The notes beneath the pieces were generated by a model, which was given only the letters and a program-made list of their open reading frames with translations, was not told the DNA's origin and made no database searches. Below, piece by piece: positions 1-9,923 of a DNA stretch of 58,726 nt; positions within the stretch are counted from its first letter, which is position 1; each line of letters begins with the position of its first letter. Made by a program: the position numbers and the translations under genes. Source of the stretch: Streptomyces coryli (lineage in GTDB: Bacteria > Actinomycetota > Actinomycetes > Streptomycetales > Streptomycetaceae); the NCBI RefSeq assembly GCF_011044975.1, contig NZ_JAAKZV010000022.1, positions 1 through 58,726 of the forward strand, read 5' to 3'.

Positions 1-107
1 GCGGGCCGCGCAACCGGAAATCGCGCCAGCCAAGTGGACGCGGCGTTGGACCATGAGCCGATTGGGAACGGGCATGAACCCGTAAGCGGGCTCCGCCCCC
101 TGCCAAG

Positions 108-578
108 GTGACGTCCAGCCGCTACGATCGCGAGGTGAACCTGGCGACGGAGGACACACCCCGCCCAGGCATACACTCCCGAAAAGGGATTGTGGTCCTG
201 CTCCTAGCATTATTTGGGCTGGTGACCTGGTGGTCTGTAGCCCAACTTGACCGCGCTCCCGAATGTGCCTCGAAGTTCGTCGTCGCGCTGCCAGACAGCG
301 CCAGGGACGTAGAGTGCCGCAGCGGCAGGTGGTCCGTGCAATGGCGTTTTTGGATGCCTACCGACGAGGTCGAGATCTGGTGGGCCGACCAGTCGGACAG
401 TCCACTGAATCTCCAAGACTGGCTCCGGACACACGGAGAGTCACGTGATCACGACGGTAACTTGATCACCACCGGAGGTGTGGAGGCGCATTATCCTGAG
501 GACGAGGGCGGCTCCATCGTGGTCAATCCCAAGGTCGACGGAATGTCAGAGGTGGGCCTCAACTCCTCCTGGAAGTGA
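108..578 (+). CDS. Single-pass membrane-anchored hypothetical protein
   Basis: A 156-aa protein from a GTG start. Residues about 27-46 form one hydrophobic segment (IVVLLLALFGLVTWWSV) after a basic stretch, so it is probably a type II membrane or anchored extracytoplasmic protein with a soluble domain of about 110 residues. The C-terminal half is acidic and rich in Trp (WRFWMPTDEVEIWW). I do not recognise the family. It lies about 0.5 kb upstream of a large secreted RHS toxin, so a role in immunity or export is possible but is only context. The start has only a weak Shine-Dalgarno (AAGG close to GTG). Confidence 0.6.
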   Translation: MTSSRYDREVNLATEDTPRPGIHSRKGIVVLLLALFGLVTWWSVAQLDRAPECASKFVVALPDSARDVECRSGRWSVQWRFWMPTDEVEIWWADQSDSPLNLQDWLRTHGESRDHDGNLITTGGVEAHYPEDEGGSIVVNPKVDGMSEVGLNSSWK

Positions 579-1087
579 CGCTACGCTCCCTGCGGTTGGC
601 CGCCACATTGCACAACGACGATCGTGACCAGCTCAGGTCACCGGCAGCGCGGTTGATCGACGACCGTGCGCCGTTTCCGTGGCTGAAGAAGCGCAGAAGG
701 CGCATGTGCTGCTGAATCCGCCTCCCTGTGGCTGATTCCCAATGTCATGGTTCGTTGCCCTGGTGCACCGGAGGCCACGCATGCTTGCTCTCTGTCGATG
801 GCGTGGGCTGGCTGAAGTGGTGGGCCCATCTGAGCGTGCGGTGGTCGGCGCAGTGCTTGTTCGCGTGCGTGCCTTGCAGGCGCTGAGGTGGCTCCGGGTG
901 TGATGCCGTGTGTCGTGGAGCGGAGATTTCTGGATTTCTGTCACGGCTGTCTGAATTTTGAGATTGCTTCTTCTGATGCTTCACACATGTGACTGAGTGT
1001 GTGTATGTTGTGACGCCTCCGCGTGGGGAGCGTGGGGGTTTACAGGCTTGTGTGGCCTGTGTGTTGCTCTGGGGAGGGCACGTGCGT
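579..1087. other. Intergenic region upstream of the RHS gene
   Basis: About 500 bp with no convincing gene on either strand. Minus-strand reading frames here have poor composition (Arg/Thr/Ser-rich shadows). It should hold the promoter of the RHS gene. A strong Shine-Dalgarno (GGGGAGGG, 1071-1078) sits at its right end. No clear hairpin or operator was seen. Confidence 0.4.
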
Positions 1088-4000
1088 ATGCGCGGGATGA
1101 GTGCTGCCGTTTTGCGGATGGATCGCCGATGGGTGCCGCTGGTGGGGCTCTTGGTGGTCGGCTTGCTGGTCGGGATCCTGCCCGGGCAGGCGCAGGCCGG
1201 CGATCTGCCTTCTAAAGCGCCCTCCGCCGGGTCGTCGAAGTCGTCGGCGCCGCAGTCTGCGGCCGTGCCGCAGGCAGAGCCGGAGCCGGAGCAGTCGAAG
1301 CGGGCGGCGAAGAAGGCCGCGGCGGCGGAGCCCGTCACCGATGACGCCGTCTACGCCTACGACGCGGCGGGGCGGCTGGTCGGGGTGACGGACCTGCAGG
1401 GGGAGACGGCCCGCTACCGGTATGACGAGGCCGGCAATCGGCTGGGGGTGGACCGGTTCGCCTCGTCGAAGCTTTCGGTACTGTCCATGGTGCCGACGCG
1501 GGCTGCGGCCGGGTCGAAGGTGACGCTGTCGGGCAGCGGCTTCGCCGCCGCGGCGGGCGACAACACCGTCTCCTTCGGCGGCGGCAAGACCGCCACGGTG
1601 ACGTCAGCGTCGGCGACGAAGCTGGTGGTCGAGGTCCCGGCCGGGGCCGGGACCGGCAAGATTTCGGTGGCTGCAGGTCTTTCAACCGCCGAGTCGGCCG
1701 AGGAGTTCACACTCGCGGCGGGTCCGACGCTGTCCAAGATCGAACCTGCTTCGGGTGGGCCCGGCACCCAGGTGACGCTGACCGGTGCGCACTTCGCTGC
1801 CGCCGAGGCCGACAACGTGGTGCGGTTCAACGGCGGCGTGCTGGCCGAGTCGGTGAGCGTCACCGGGTCGTCGTTGACGGTGCGGGTGCCGGTGGGTGCC
1901 ACGACGGGCCGAATCTCCGTCGAGACGTCGGATGGCAGGGCAACGACGGGCGCGGACTTCACCGTTCCACCGGGGCAGGACGAGGCAGACTTCGAGACGA
2001 CGGTGCGCACGTCGGTGTCGGACGCCAATCCGCCGTCGGTGCCGGTGACTCAGTCAGGTAAGCGGGCTCGAGTGCTCTTCGACGCCGAGCGCGGTGACGA
2101 CGTCAATTTCGGCTTTACAGCATTTTCCTTCACCAGTGGCGTGTCCGTGGAGCTAATTGATCCGCAGGGCCGGGTGGTTGCCGACGACGGATATGTGGGT
2201 TCGGGCGGTGGCGACTGGGACGCTCGTGATCTGCCCCTGTCGGGAACCTACTCTCTGGTCCTCGACCCTGGCACGAGCAATACCGGCTCGGTCACGGTGA
2301 CCGTCTCGTCGCCGGTCGGGGGCACGCTGGACTTCACCGCGCCGACTGCCGATGTGGCGCTGACCCGCCCGGGCCAGGAGGGACTGTGGACCTTCGAGGC
2401 TGACAAGGGAGAGTCGCTGAGTGCAGCCATCGACACGGCGGGGCTGAAGAGTGCCTCCACGCTGTATCTCTACGGCCCGGACGCACGCGAGGTGGAGGAG
2501 GTCTACGTCTCCGGGCAGTCCAACGGTGAGCTGGAGGTCGACTCGCTGCCGCAGGCGGGCCGCTACACGCTGCGGCTTGATCCCTCCGACGGCGGCACCG
2601 GGACGGCGAAGCTGACTGCTTCGCATGCCAAGGATGCCGGTCAGTTGGACCCGACAGCTGCACCGACGGAGATAGACATCTCCCGGCCGGGCCAGAACGC
2701 CGTCGCGACGTTGTCCGGTGAGGCGGGCAAGCGCCTGTCGCTGGGGGTGAAGGCTTCCTCCACCTTCGATTCGTACACCAACATCACCGTGCGCGGGCCG
2801 GATGGCAAGCAGGTCGGCGACTTCATCGTCTCCAGAGACTCCATCGACCAGTGGGACAGCCCGGCCCTGCCCGCTACCGGCACGTACACGGTCTGGATGA
2901 ACCCCAGTGACAACGGCACCGGAAAACTCACCGTGACGCTGTCGCGGCCGGCGGCCACAGCTGAGCTGACGACCACCGGCGCGGGGGTCAAGGCAGACAT
3001 CACGCGAACTGGCCAGAACGCCGAGTCAACGTTCAAAGCCTCTGCCGGCGACCAGCTATCGCTCGGGTTCACAGCCAACACCATGGCCCAATTCTTCGAC
3101 GCCACCGTCTACGCGCCGTCCGGCGCCAAGGTCAAAGCGCTGTCGGTATCGGCGGGCTACTCCGACGTCCTGGCGCTGCCGACGCTGACGGAGACTGGCG
3201 AATACCGGGTGGTGCTGGACCCGTACGAGGGGGCCACCGGCGGCGTGCAGCTGACCCTGTCGGCCGATGACAGAGCGGACTTGACGGCCGACCAGGAGGC
3301 GAAGACAGCGACCGCCGGCCGGCCCGGACAGCGCATCAGGGCCGAGTTCACCGCGACCGAAGGCGGAACGCTCGGCCTCGGGGCGACCGACAACACGGTG
3401 ACTGAGGCCGCTGGCGTACGGTTGATCGGCCCCGACGGCGGGACCGGCACATCGCTGGGAAGCCTCTCCGCGCAGTCCGCCGATGCGTTCTACCTGAGTG
3501 GCCTGACCGCGGGCGCAAGGTACACGGTGCTGATCACCCCCGAGGAGGCGGCCACCGGCTCAATGAAGCTGTGGTTGTCCAAGCCGGTGGGGCCGATCTC
3601 CCTGTCGGCGGGCGAGCCCACCAAGACGGCGGAAATCACGCGTCCCGGGCAGCAGCTGGAGTACACGTTCGACGCCAAGGACGGCGACGGTACTGCGGTC
3701 ACCTTCGAGGAAACAACGCTGACGGTTTCTTCCTCGCTGAACCACCTGGCTCCGGGCGCCACCGAGACGGAGCGGGTGGGCTCGCTCTCGAGCTCGGCCT
3801 CGGAGGCGGATCTGCGGGCGCCGCTGAAGGCCGGCGCTCATCGCCTGCTGGTTCGGCCCAGCGAGCCCACGAGCGGTAAGACGAAGGCCACGCTCACCCC
3901 CGATATCGATGGCGGGGCCTTGACGGTGGGTGGTGCAAAGCGCGCCGCCGCTCTGACCGCCAAGGGCCAAAACGCCCAATACACGTTCACCGGAGTCAAG

Positions 4001-7000
4001 GGACAAAAGCTCACCCTCAACCAGGATGCGCCGCCGGGTGCCTCCTATCTGTCGGTGCGTAATCCCAGCGGCACCTGGTTGATGGACGAGATAAGCCTCA
4101 GCGCCAGTGACCTCACCAAAGCGCTGCCCGCGCTGCCTGCGGACGGCACCTATACCCTGACGATCGATCCCACCGCCCTGCGGACCGGCACATACACGGT
4201 CGGCCTGACCACCACCGCAGCCAGAGCAACGGGCAACGAGCGCGGCCCGACGCCACGTGCGGACACAAGTGATCCTTCCGCCGCCCCTGAAGCAAAGGAC
4301 CAGGATGCCAAGCCGGCCGGCGTAGTCCCGACCGGCGCCGACGCCTGGCAGCCCGGCAAAGCGAACCTGTCCGGCCACGACTGGGTGACGCGCCGCGGCG
4401 ACGCCCCGAAGGGCCCGGCCCGTCTGCGCGCACCGCCCGGCAAGACCGCCCTGACCGGCCATCTACTGAAGCTGAACAGCAAGCCGCTGGCGAAGGCGAC
4501 CGTCCGGGTCGGTAAGAAGACCGCCAAGACGGACGCCAAGGGCCGCTTCCTACTCGCCGGCATCAGCGCGGACGCGACCACGCTGGTCGTGGACGGCTCC
4601 AGCGCAAACATCGGCAAGCGCCAGTACGGCCGTTACGACATCCGCATCCACCCCAAACAGGGCCAGGCCGTCGACCTCGGTTTCCCGGTGTGGATGACAC
4701 CGCTGGACACCAAGCACACCGTGCGCTTCTCCGCCCCGGCGAAGAAGGAAGTCGTCCTGAAGACCCCGAAGATCCCCGGGCTCGAGGTGCGCATCCCCAA
4801 GGGCTCGGTGGTCCGCGACGAGCACGGCAAGCCGATCCGCGAGCTGGGCATCACCGCGATCCCCATCGACCGGCCGCCGTTCCCGCTGCCGAAGAACAGC
4901 GTCGTGCCCGTCTACTTCACCGTGCAGCCCGGCGGCACCACCGTCTTCCCCAAGGGCGCCCAGATCATCTACCCCAACTACACCCGCGAAGCTCCCGGCA
5001 CGCGGGTGGAGTTCCTGGACTACGACCCGAAGAAGAAGGGCTGGCACGTCTACGGCCACGGCAAGGTCAGCAAGGACGGCCGCCAGGTCATCCCCGACAA
5101 GAAGACCCGGGTGTGGGCCTTTAACGGGGCGATGTTCAACGTCGACGAATGGCTGCCCTGGGACCTGTCCATCCTCGACGACGTCCTGGACTGGCTCTCC
5201 GGCGACCCGGTCGACCTGCAGACCGGACAGCTCACCGACGCCCGCACCGACCTGGGCGTGGACGACCCGCTAGGTGCGGCCGAGGTCACCCGCACCTACT
5301 GGCAGGGCGACACCCGCCCACGCGCCTTCGGCATCGGCCGAGACCTGTCCTACAACGTCTTTCTCCACTCCAAGGAGCAGTACAAAGAGGTCGACCTGTA
5401 CCTGCCCGGTGGGCAGTCGGTGCATTACGTTCGCACCTCACCGGGCACGGGCTACAGCGACGCCGTCTTCGAACCCGCGGGCACTCCATCCGAGTTCAAA
5501 GGCACCAAGCTTGTCTGGAACGGCCGCTCTGGCTGGGACCTGAAGTTCCGCGACGGCACCGTGTGGGTGTTCCCGCAGTACGCGCCGCTCAAGGAGATCC
5601 GCGACCGGCACGGCAACGCGATCAAGCTGACCCGGGCGGGCAGCGCCAAGGGCGAGATCACCCGGATCAGCTCGCCGGGTGGCCGCTGGATCTCCCTCAC
5701 CTACGACACCAGCAAGCGCGTCACGGCGGCGAAGGACAACACTGGCCGCACCGTCTCGTACGGCTACGACGCCAAGGGCCGGCTGGAGACGGTCACTGAC
5801 CCGGCCGGGAAGGTCAGCTCCTACACCTACGACGGCGACTCCAATCGCATCGCCACCGCCAAGGATGCCCGCGGCATCACCTACATGACCAACACGTTCG
5901 ATACGAACGGGCGGGTCAAGGAACAGACGCTGACCGAGGGCGCGAAGTACAGCTTCGCCTACACCACCACCGGCGACGGCAAGATCACCGCGACGGAGGT
6001 CACCCAGCCCGGCGGCGCGGTCCGCAAGGTGGAGTTCGACACCGGTGGCTACGGCACGTCCGACACCGCCGCCTACGGCTCCTCCCTCGAGCGCAAGACC
6101 ACCTACCAGCGCGGCACGAACCACCGCATCGACGCGGTGATCGATCCGTACGGTCGGCGCACCGAGCTGTCCTACGACGCCAACGGCCACGTCACGTCGG
6201 CGACCGAACTGGCCGGCACGGCGGACGCCCGCTCGAGCGGCACCACCGTCTTCGACGGCCCGTACGACCAGCCGACAAAGTCCACCGACGCGCTGGGCAA
6301 CGCCACCCTGTTCGGTTACGACGCCGACGGCAACCTGAACAAGGTCACCGATCCCGAAGGCCGGAAGACCGACCTCACCTACACCACCGACGGGCAGGTC
6401 AAAACCGTCACGGACAACGCGGGCGCGGTGACCGAGTACGGCTACCGCAACGGCGACCTGGTGACCGTCAAGGACGCCGATGGCGGTGTGAGCTCGCGCT
6501 TCACCGACGCGGCCGGCCGCCCGACGCAGCTGGCTGACGAGGTCGGCGCAACCACCACCATCACCTACGACAGGCTGAACCAGCCAAAGAAGCTCACCGA
6601 CCCGCTGGGACACACCACAGACTTCGGCTACGACGACAACGGCAACCTCACCGGCCTGACCGACGCCCGCAACAACACCACCACCTGGGACTACGACCAG
6701 GCCGACCGCCCGAAGTCGGCCACCGACCCGCTCGGTGCCCAGGCCACCTTCGGCTACGACACCGCGGGCCGTCTGGAGACGGTCACCAGCCGGGGTGGGC
6801 AGATCGCCACCGCCGAGTACGACCTGCTCGGCCGAACAAAGAAGACCCGCTACGGCGTGACCGCAGCTGGCACAGCCGAATCCGAAGTCACCCACACTTA
6901 CAACGCCGTCGACCTGCTCGAGCAGCTCACCGACACGGAGGCGGGCACCCAAAGCCTCACCTACGACAAGCTCGATCGCACGAAGTCGGTTACCGGACCG

Positions 7001-8986
7001 ACGGGCACCGTCGCCTACGGCTACGACGACGCCGACCGCCGCAAGGAGATGAGCGCGGCCGGGGAGACGACCACCTACGGCTACGACAAGTCCAGCATCC
7101 TCAAGTCGGTTACCTCCGGCAGCCAGGAAGTGAGCTTCGGCCTTGATGAGGTTGGCCGGGAGAAGACCGCATCGATGCCCGGCGGCATCACCCGCACCAC
7201 CGGTTACGACAAGACCGGCACCATCATTTCCCTGGCCTACACCCACGGCACGGACAACACCAAGGTCGGCGAACTCGCCTACACCCGCGATGCCCGCGGC
7301 CAGCAGACCCGCCTGACCGGAACCCTGGCTAAAGTCGCCCTACCCCCCGTCGAGTCCGGCACCACGTTCGGCAAGGACAACCGGATCTCCAGCTACGCCG
7401 GGCGCACCTTCACCTACGACAAGGACGGCCGGCTCAAGGGCGATGGCATCCGCGACTACACCTACAACGCCCGCGGCCAACTCGCCGCACTGACTAAGTC
7501 CGGACAGAACAACTCGTTCACCTACGGGGCCACCGGTGGGCGGATCGGCAAGACGGCGGGCGGGGCGAAAACGAAGTACTTGACCGATGCCACCAACCCA
7601 GTGGCAGAGCTCAACGGGGACGGTGAGACGAAGGCAACGGTCACCACCTCCGGCCTGGATCAGTTCCTCACTCGCACCGAAAACGGTGCCACCCAGACCT
7701 ATCTCACCGACGCCCTCGGTAGTGTCATCGGTCTGGCCAACGCTGATGGCGAGGTCTCTACCACCTACACCTACGACCCCAACGGCGCAGCGACCGCCTC
7801 CGGTTCGGCGACATCGAACCCGTACACCTTTACTGGCCGTGAGGATGACGGCACGGGTCTGCTGTACTACCGCAACCGCTACTACGATCCTCAAACCGGC
7901 CGCTTCATCTCCCAAGACCCCATCGGCCACGCCGGCGGAACTAACCTTTACCAGTACGCCCTATCGTCCCCCACCACCTACACCGACCCCACCGGCAACA
8001 GTCCGATGCTCGCCGGCTGCGTCGCAGGCGGATTGATTGACGGCGGAGCGGACTGGCTCACCCAGCGCCTGTCCGGCCGCAAGGTCAACTGGGGCCAAGT
8101 CGGCACCGCCGCCGCCCTCGGCTGCCTGACCGGCATGCTCGGCCCCGGCCTCGGCACCATCGCCAAGGGCAAGCGCGTCAGCAGTTTCTCCACCTGCCCG
8201 GTGCGCAACAGCTTCACGGCCGACACCCCGGTCCTGATGGCCGACGGCACGCGCAAACCCATCAAGGACGTCCAGCCCGGCGACAAGGTCAAAGCCACAG
8301 ATCCGGAAACCGGGGAGACCGGCACCCGCACTGTGACTGCCCACATTGCTGGCAAGGGCGAGAAACACCTGGTCGACGTCACTATCGACATCGATGGGAG
8401 CCGTGGTGACAAGACTGCCACGATTACCGCAACCGATGGCCACCCCTTCTGGGTTCCCAGCCTTCAGCGCTGGCTGACCGCCGACGAACTCAAAGCTGGT
8501 CAATGGCTCCAGGCCAGCGCTGGCACCTGGGTTCAGATCACCGCCGTACAAGCCCGCACGCGGCAAGCGACAGTCCACAACCTCACCGTCAACGACCTCC
8601 ACACGTACTATGTGCTGGCTGGGACTGCGCCGGTCCTGGTGCACAACTGTGGAGGCGACCCGAATGCCCGAGGCGGGATCTACACCCTCCGGGATGTGGA
8701 CGACAATGTTGTTAGGACCGGGCGGACTAATGACCTGCAACGAAGAGAAGGTGAACACGCCCGCGGGGACAGCACCGCTGACTATAGATTCCAGGTCGAA
8801 TACCGCACGGATGTATACAGGGAGCAGCGTGGGTTGGAGCAAATAGTCTGGATACTTGGCGGTCGCCCAACGCTGCCCGGCGTGAGAAGAACAGCCGGCG
8901 TTAATGTTCGGAATCCGAACTACAACAGGTATATGGATGCTGCTGGACAGTTCTTCGCCAAGTGGTATCCAGGGCAAGGTGGTTAG
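1088..8986 (+). CDS. Secreted RHS/YD-repeat polymorphic toxin with Hint and GIY-YIG-like C-terminal domains
   Basis: About 2632 aa. I chose the ATG at 1088: GGGGAGGG lies 9 bases upstream and a signal peptide follows (RR near residue 13, hydrophobic 16-30, cleavage likely after AQA at about 37). The frame is open further upstream, to 989. Domains in order (approximate residues): a lone YD repeat (88-110), two IPT/TIG domains (128-293), about eight ~100-aa PPC-like beta repeats (300-1040), a carboxypeptidase-regulatory-like domain (1118-1184), a DUF6531-like module (1370-1490), many YD repeats (1490-2250) and the RHS core (2251-2300, LLYYRNRYYDPQTGRFISQD). These are followed by a pretoxin Hint domain (2368-2521, starting NSFTADTPVL and ending VLVHNC) and a 110-aa tip with GIYTLRD then VRTGRTNDLQRREGEH, resembling GIY-YIG/URI nuclease folds. 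Such proteins encapsulate and deliver a toxin to neighbouring cells; the Hint domain is expected to release it. The family call is firm, the tip nuclease call is moderate. Confidence 0.9.
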   Translation: MRGMSAAVLRMDRRWVPLVGLLVVGLLVGILPGQAQAGDLPSKAPSAGSSKSSAPQSAAVPQAEPEPEQSKRAAKKAAAAEPVTDDAVYAYDAAGRLVGVTDLQGETARYRYDEAGNRLGVDRFASSKLSVLSMVPTRAAAGSKVTLSGSGFAAAAGDNTVSFGGGKTATVTSASATKLVVEVPAGAGTGKISVAAGLSTAESAEEFTLAAGPTLSKIEPASGGPGTQVTLTGAHFAAAEADNVVRFNGGVLAESVSVTGSSLTVRVPVGATTGRISVETSDGRATTGADFTVPPGQDEADFETTVRTSVSDANPPSVPVTQSGKRARVLFDAERGDDVNFGFTAFSFTSGVSVELIDPQGRVVADDGYVGSGGGDWDARDLPLSGTYSLVLDPGTSNTGSVTVTVSSPVGGTLDFTAPTADVALTRPGQEGLWTFEADKGESLSAAIDTAGLKSASTLYLYGPDAREVEEVYVSGQSNGELEVDSLPQAGRYTLRLDPSDGGTGTAKLTASHAKDAGQLDPTAAPTEIDISRPGQNAVATLSGEAGKRLSLGVKASSTFDSYTNITVRGPDGKQVGDFIVSRDSIDQWDSPALPATGTYTVWMNPSDNGTGKLTVTLSRPAATAELTTTGAGVKADITRTGQNAESTFKASAGDQLSLGFTANTMAQFFDATVYAPSGAKVKALSVSAGYSDVLALPTLTETGEYRVVLDPYEGATGGVQLTLSADDRADLTADQEAKTATAGRPGQRIRAEFTATEGGTLGLGATDNTVTEAAGVRLIGPDGGTGTSLGSLSAQSADAFYLSGLTAGARYTVLITPEEAATGSMKLWLSKPVGPISLSAGEPTKTAEITRPGQQLEYTFDAKDGDGTAVTFEETTLTVSSSLNHLAPGATETERVGSLSSSASEADLRAPLKAGAHRLLVRPSEPTSGKTKATLTPDIDGGALTVGGAKRAAALTAKGQNAQYTFTGVKGQKLTLNQDAPPGASYLSVRNPSGTWLMDEISLSASDLTKALPALPADGTYTLTIDPTALRTGTYTVGLTTTAARATGNERGPTPRADTSDPSAAPEAKDQDAKPAGVVPTGADAWQPGKANLSGHDWVTRRGDAPKGPARLRAPPGKTALTGHLLKLNSKPLAKATVRVGKKTAKTDAKGRFLLAGISADATTLVVDGSSANIGKRQYGRYDIRIHPKQGQAVDLGFPVWMTPLDTKHTVRFSAPAKKEVVLKTPKIPGLEVRIPKGSVVRDEHGKPIRELGITAIPIDRPPFPLPKNSVVPVYFTVQPGGTTVFPKGAQIIYPNYTREAPGTRVEFLDYDPKKKGWHVYGHGKVSKDGRQVIPDKKTRVWAFNGAMFNVDEWLPWDLSILDDVLDWLSGDPVDLQTGQLTDARTDLGVDDPLGAAEVTRTYWQGDTRPRAFGIGRDLSYNVFLHSKEQYKEVDLYLPGGQSVHYVRTSPGTGYSDAVFEPAGTPSEFKGTKLVWNGRSGWDLKFRDGTVWVFPQYAPLKEIRDRHGNAIKLTRAGSAKGEITRISSPGGRWISLTYDTSKRVTAAKDNTGRTVSYGYDAKGRLETVTDPAGKVSSYTYDGDSNRIATAKDARGITYMTNTFDTNGRVKEQTLTEGAKYSFAYTTTGDGKITATEVTQPGGAVRKVEFDTGGYGTSDTAAYGSSLERKTTYQRGTNHRIDAVIDPYGRRTELSYDANGHVTSATELAGTADARSSGTTVFDGPYDQPTKSTDALGNATLFGYDADGNLNKVTDPEGRKTDLTYTTDGQVKTVTDNAGAVTEYGYRNGDLVTVKDADGGVSSRFTDAAGRPTQLADEVGATTTITYDRLNQPKKLTDPLGHTTDFGYDDNGNLTGLTDARNNTTTWDYDQADRPKSATDPLGAQATFGYDTAGRLETVTSRGGQIATAEYDLLGRTKKTRYGVTAAGTAESEVTHTYNAVDLLEQLTDTEAGTQSLTYDKLDRTKSVTGPTGTVAYGYDDADRRKEMSAAGETTTYGYDKSSILKSVTSGSQEVSFGLDEVGREKTASMPGGITRTTGYDKTGTIISLAYTHGTDNTKVGELAYTRDARGQQTRLTGTLAKVALPPVESGTTFGKDNRISSYAGRTFTYDKDGRLKGDGIRDYTYNARGQLAALTKSGQNNSFTYGATGGRIGKTAGGAKTKYLTDATNPVAELNGDGETKATVTTSGLDQFLTRTENGATQTYLTDALGSVIGLANADGEVSTTYTYDPNGAATASGSATSNPYTFTGREDDGTGLLYYRNRYYDPQTGRFISQDPIGHAGGTNLYQYALSSPTTYTDPTGNSPMLAGCVAGGLIDGGADWLTQRLSGRKVNWGQVGTAAALGCLTGMLGPGLGTIAKGKRVSSFSTCPVRNSFTADTPVLMADGTRKPIKDVQPGDKVKATDPETGETGTRTVTAHIAGKGEKHLVDVTIDIDGSRGDKTATITATDGHPFWVPSLQRWLTADELKAGQWLQASAGTWVQITAVQARTRQATVHNLTVNDLHTYYVLAGTAPVLVHNCGGDPNARGGIYTLRDVDDNVVRTGRTNDLQRREGEHARGDSTADYRFQVEYRTDVYREQRGLEQIVWILGGRPTLPGVRRTAGVNVRNPNYNRYMDAAGQFFAKWYPGQGG

Positions 8987-8988
8987 AA

Positions 8989-9438
8989 ATGGCTCGAAAG
9001 TTGCCGTACAGCCCAGGGGATATATTTGTCGTTCCCCTTCGCGATCATGGATATGTCCTTGGTGTGGTAGCCAGGGCAAACGGCAAGGGTATCGTGTTGG
9101 GTTATTTCTTCGGTCCGCCCATGGAGGCACTCGAAGAATCGCTGGCGGCACGCAAATTTGAGCCGAGCGCAGCGGTTAAGATTGCAAGGTTTGGCGATCT
9201 TGGGCTGATTCGGGGGAAATGGGAGATCGTGGGGCGGGTAGAGCCGTGGGAGCCCACCCAGTGGGGAGTTCCTGAATTCTGTAGGGATGGGAGTGTTCGC
9301 GTAACTTACGACGACGAATCTCTTGTGATCTGCCGGGAAGAGTCGATTGATTCGAACGACTGTCAGGCCCTTCCGCAGGATGGGCTCGAAGGGGCGGGTT
9401 TTGTGGAGATTAAGCTCACGCGTCTCTTCGGAACGTGA
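8989..9438 (+). CDS. Imm26-like immunity protein
   Basis: 149 aa. The ATG lies 2 bp after the RHS stop and is preceded by a GGTGG-type ribosome site, so it is translated with the toxin. The N-terminus (PYSPGDIFVVPLRDHGYVLGVV) matches the opening of the Imm26 immunity family, a small cytoplasmic beta-rich fold in polymorphic toxin loci (PGD-F-x-PL--GGY-LG pattern). Position immediately after the variable toxin tip is the standard place for the cognate antidote, so it should neutralise the GIY-YIG-like nuclease. Base composition is lower in GC than the RHS body, as is the toxin tip, consistent with toxin and immunity being exchanged together. Confidence 0.75.
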   Translation: MARKLPYSPGDIFVVPLRDHGYVLGVVARANGKGIVLGYFFGPPMEALEESLAARKFEPSAAVKIARFGDLGLIRGKWEIVGRVEPWEPTQWGVPEFCRDGSVRVTYDDESLVICREESIDSNDCQALPQDGLEGAGFVEIKLTRLFGT

Positions 9439-9469
9439 GATAGTCAATATTGGATTCTCCTGGTCGCTG

Positions 9470-9850
9470 GTGAGACGATTCCCTGGGGAACCTGAGCGAA
9501 GGTTCGCAGCTCAACAACGTTCCCTTTGTGTTCGTGTAGGTGCAGCGGTGCACGCAGTTGGCGGATCTGATCTGCTGGGGGCTTCGAGCGGTGTCTCGGA
9601 GGGGAGGCAATGGCCACTCCACGGGCTCCGTCTGATGCCTGAGGGCGGGACATCCGGATGGTACCTCTGGACCGGCGATCATGATCCGAACGATCCAGAT
9701 TTCTTCGCACCAATACATGCGAAACACATCTTTGAGGCGCGTTTGGTCGTGGTGCCCTATCTCGGTTTGCCGCCGGGGTGGCGCTTCTTGATCGCGCCGG
9801 GCTATGAGGACATTTGGTTCGACCGGGAAGCCCTCGATTCGCCGGGGTAA
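9470..9850 (+). CDS. Imm33-like immunity protein, N-terminus uncertain
   Basis: About 126 aa if started at the GTG at 9470; the frame is open further upstream but overlaps the Imm26-like gene. The C-terminal half (WYLWTG, FFAPIHAKHI, YLGLPPGWRFLIAPGYEDIWFD) looks like the Imm33-type immunity domain found after RHS and other polymorphic toxins in actinomycetes. The first ~35 residues are poor in recognisable structure and lack a good Shine-Dalgarno, so the gene may be an N-terminally decayed remnant. A second, orphan immunity gene downstream of a toxin is common and can protect against non-self toxin tips. Confidence 0.55.
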   Translation: MRRFPGEPERRFAAQQRSLCVRVGAAVHAVGGSDLLGASSGVSEGRQWPLHGLRLMPEGGTSGWYLWTGDHDPNDPDFFAPIHAKHIFEARLVVVPYLGLPPGWRFLIAPGYEDIWFDREALDSPG

Positions 9851-9923
9851 GGGCATGATTCGGTGCATGTGTATATCCTTCGTGTCATTTATTCTCGGCT
9901 CTGCCGTATAAGGATGGATCTGG

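Noticed and set aside
5438-7246. A 602-aa minus-strand reading frame in the RHS YD-repeat region
   Set aside because: Antisense of YD repeats, which gives repetitive Gly/Val sequence; not a gene.
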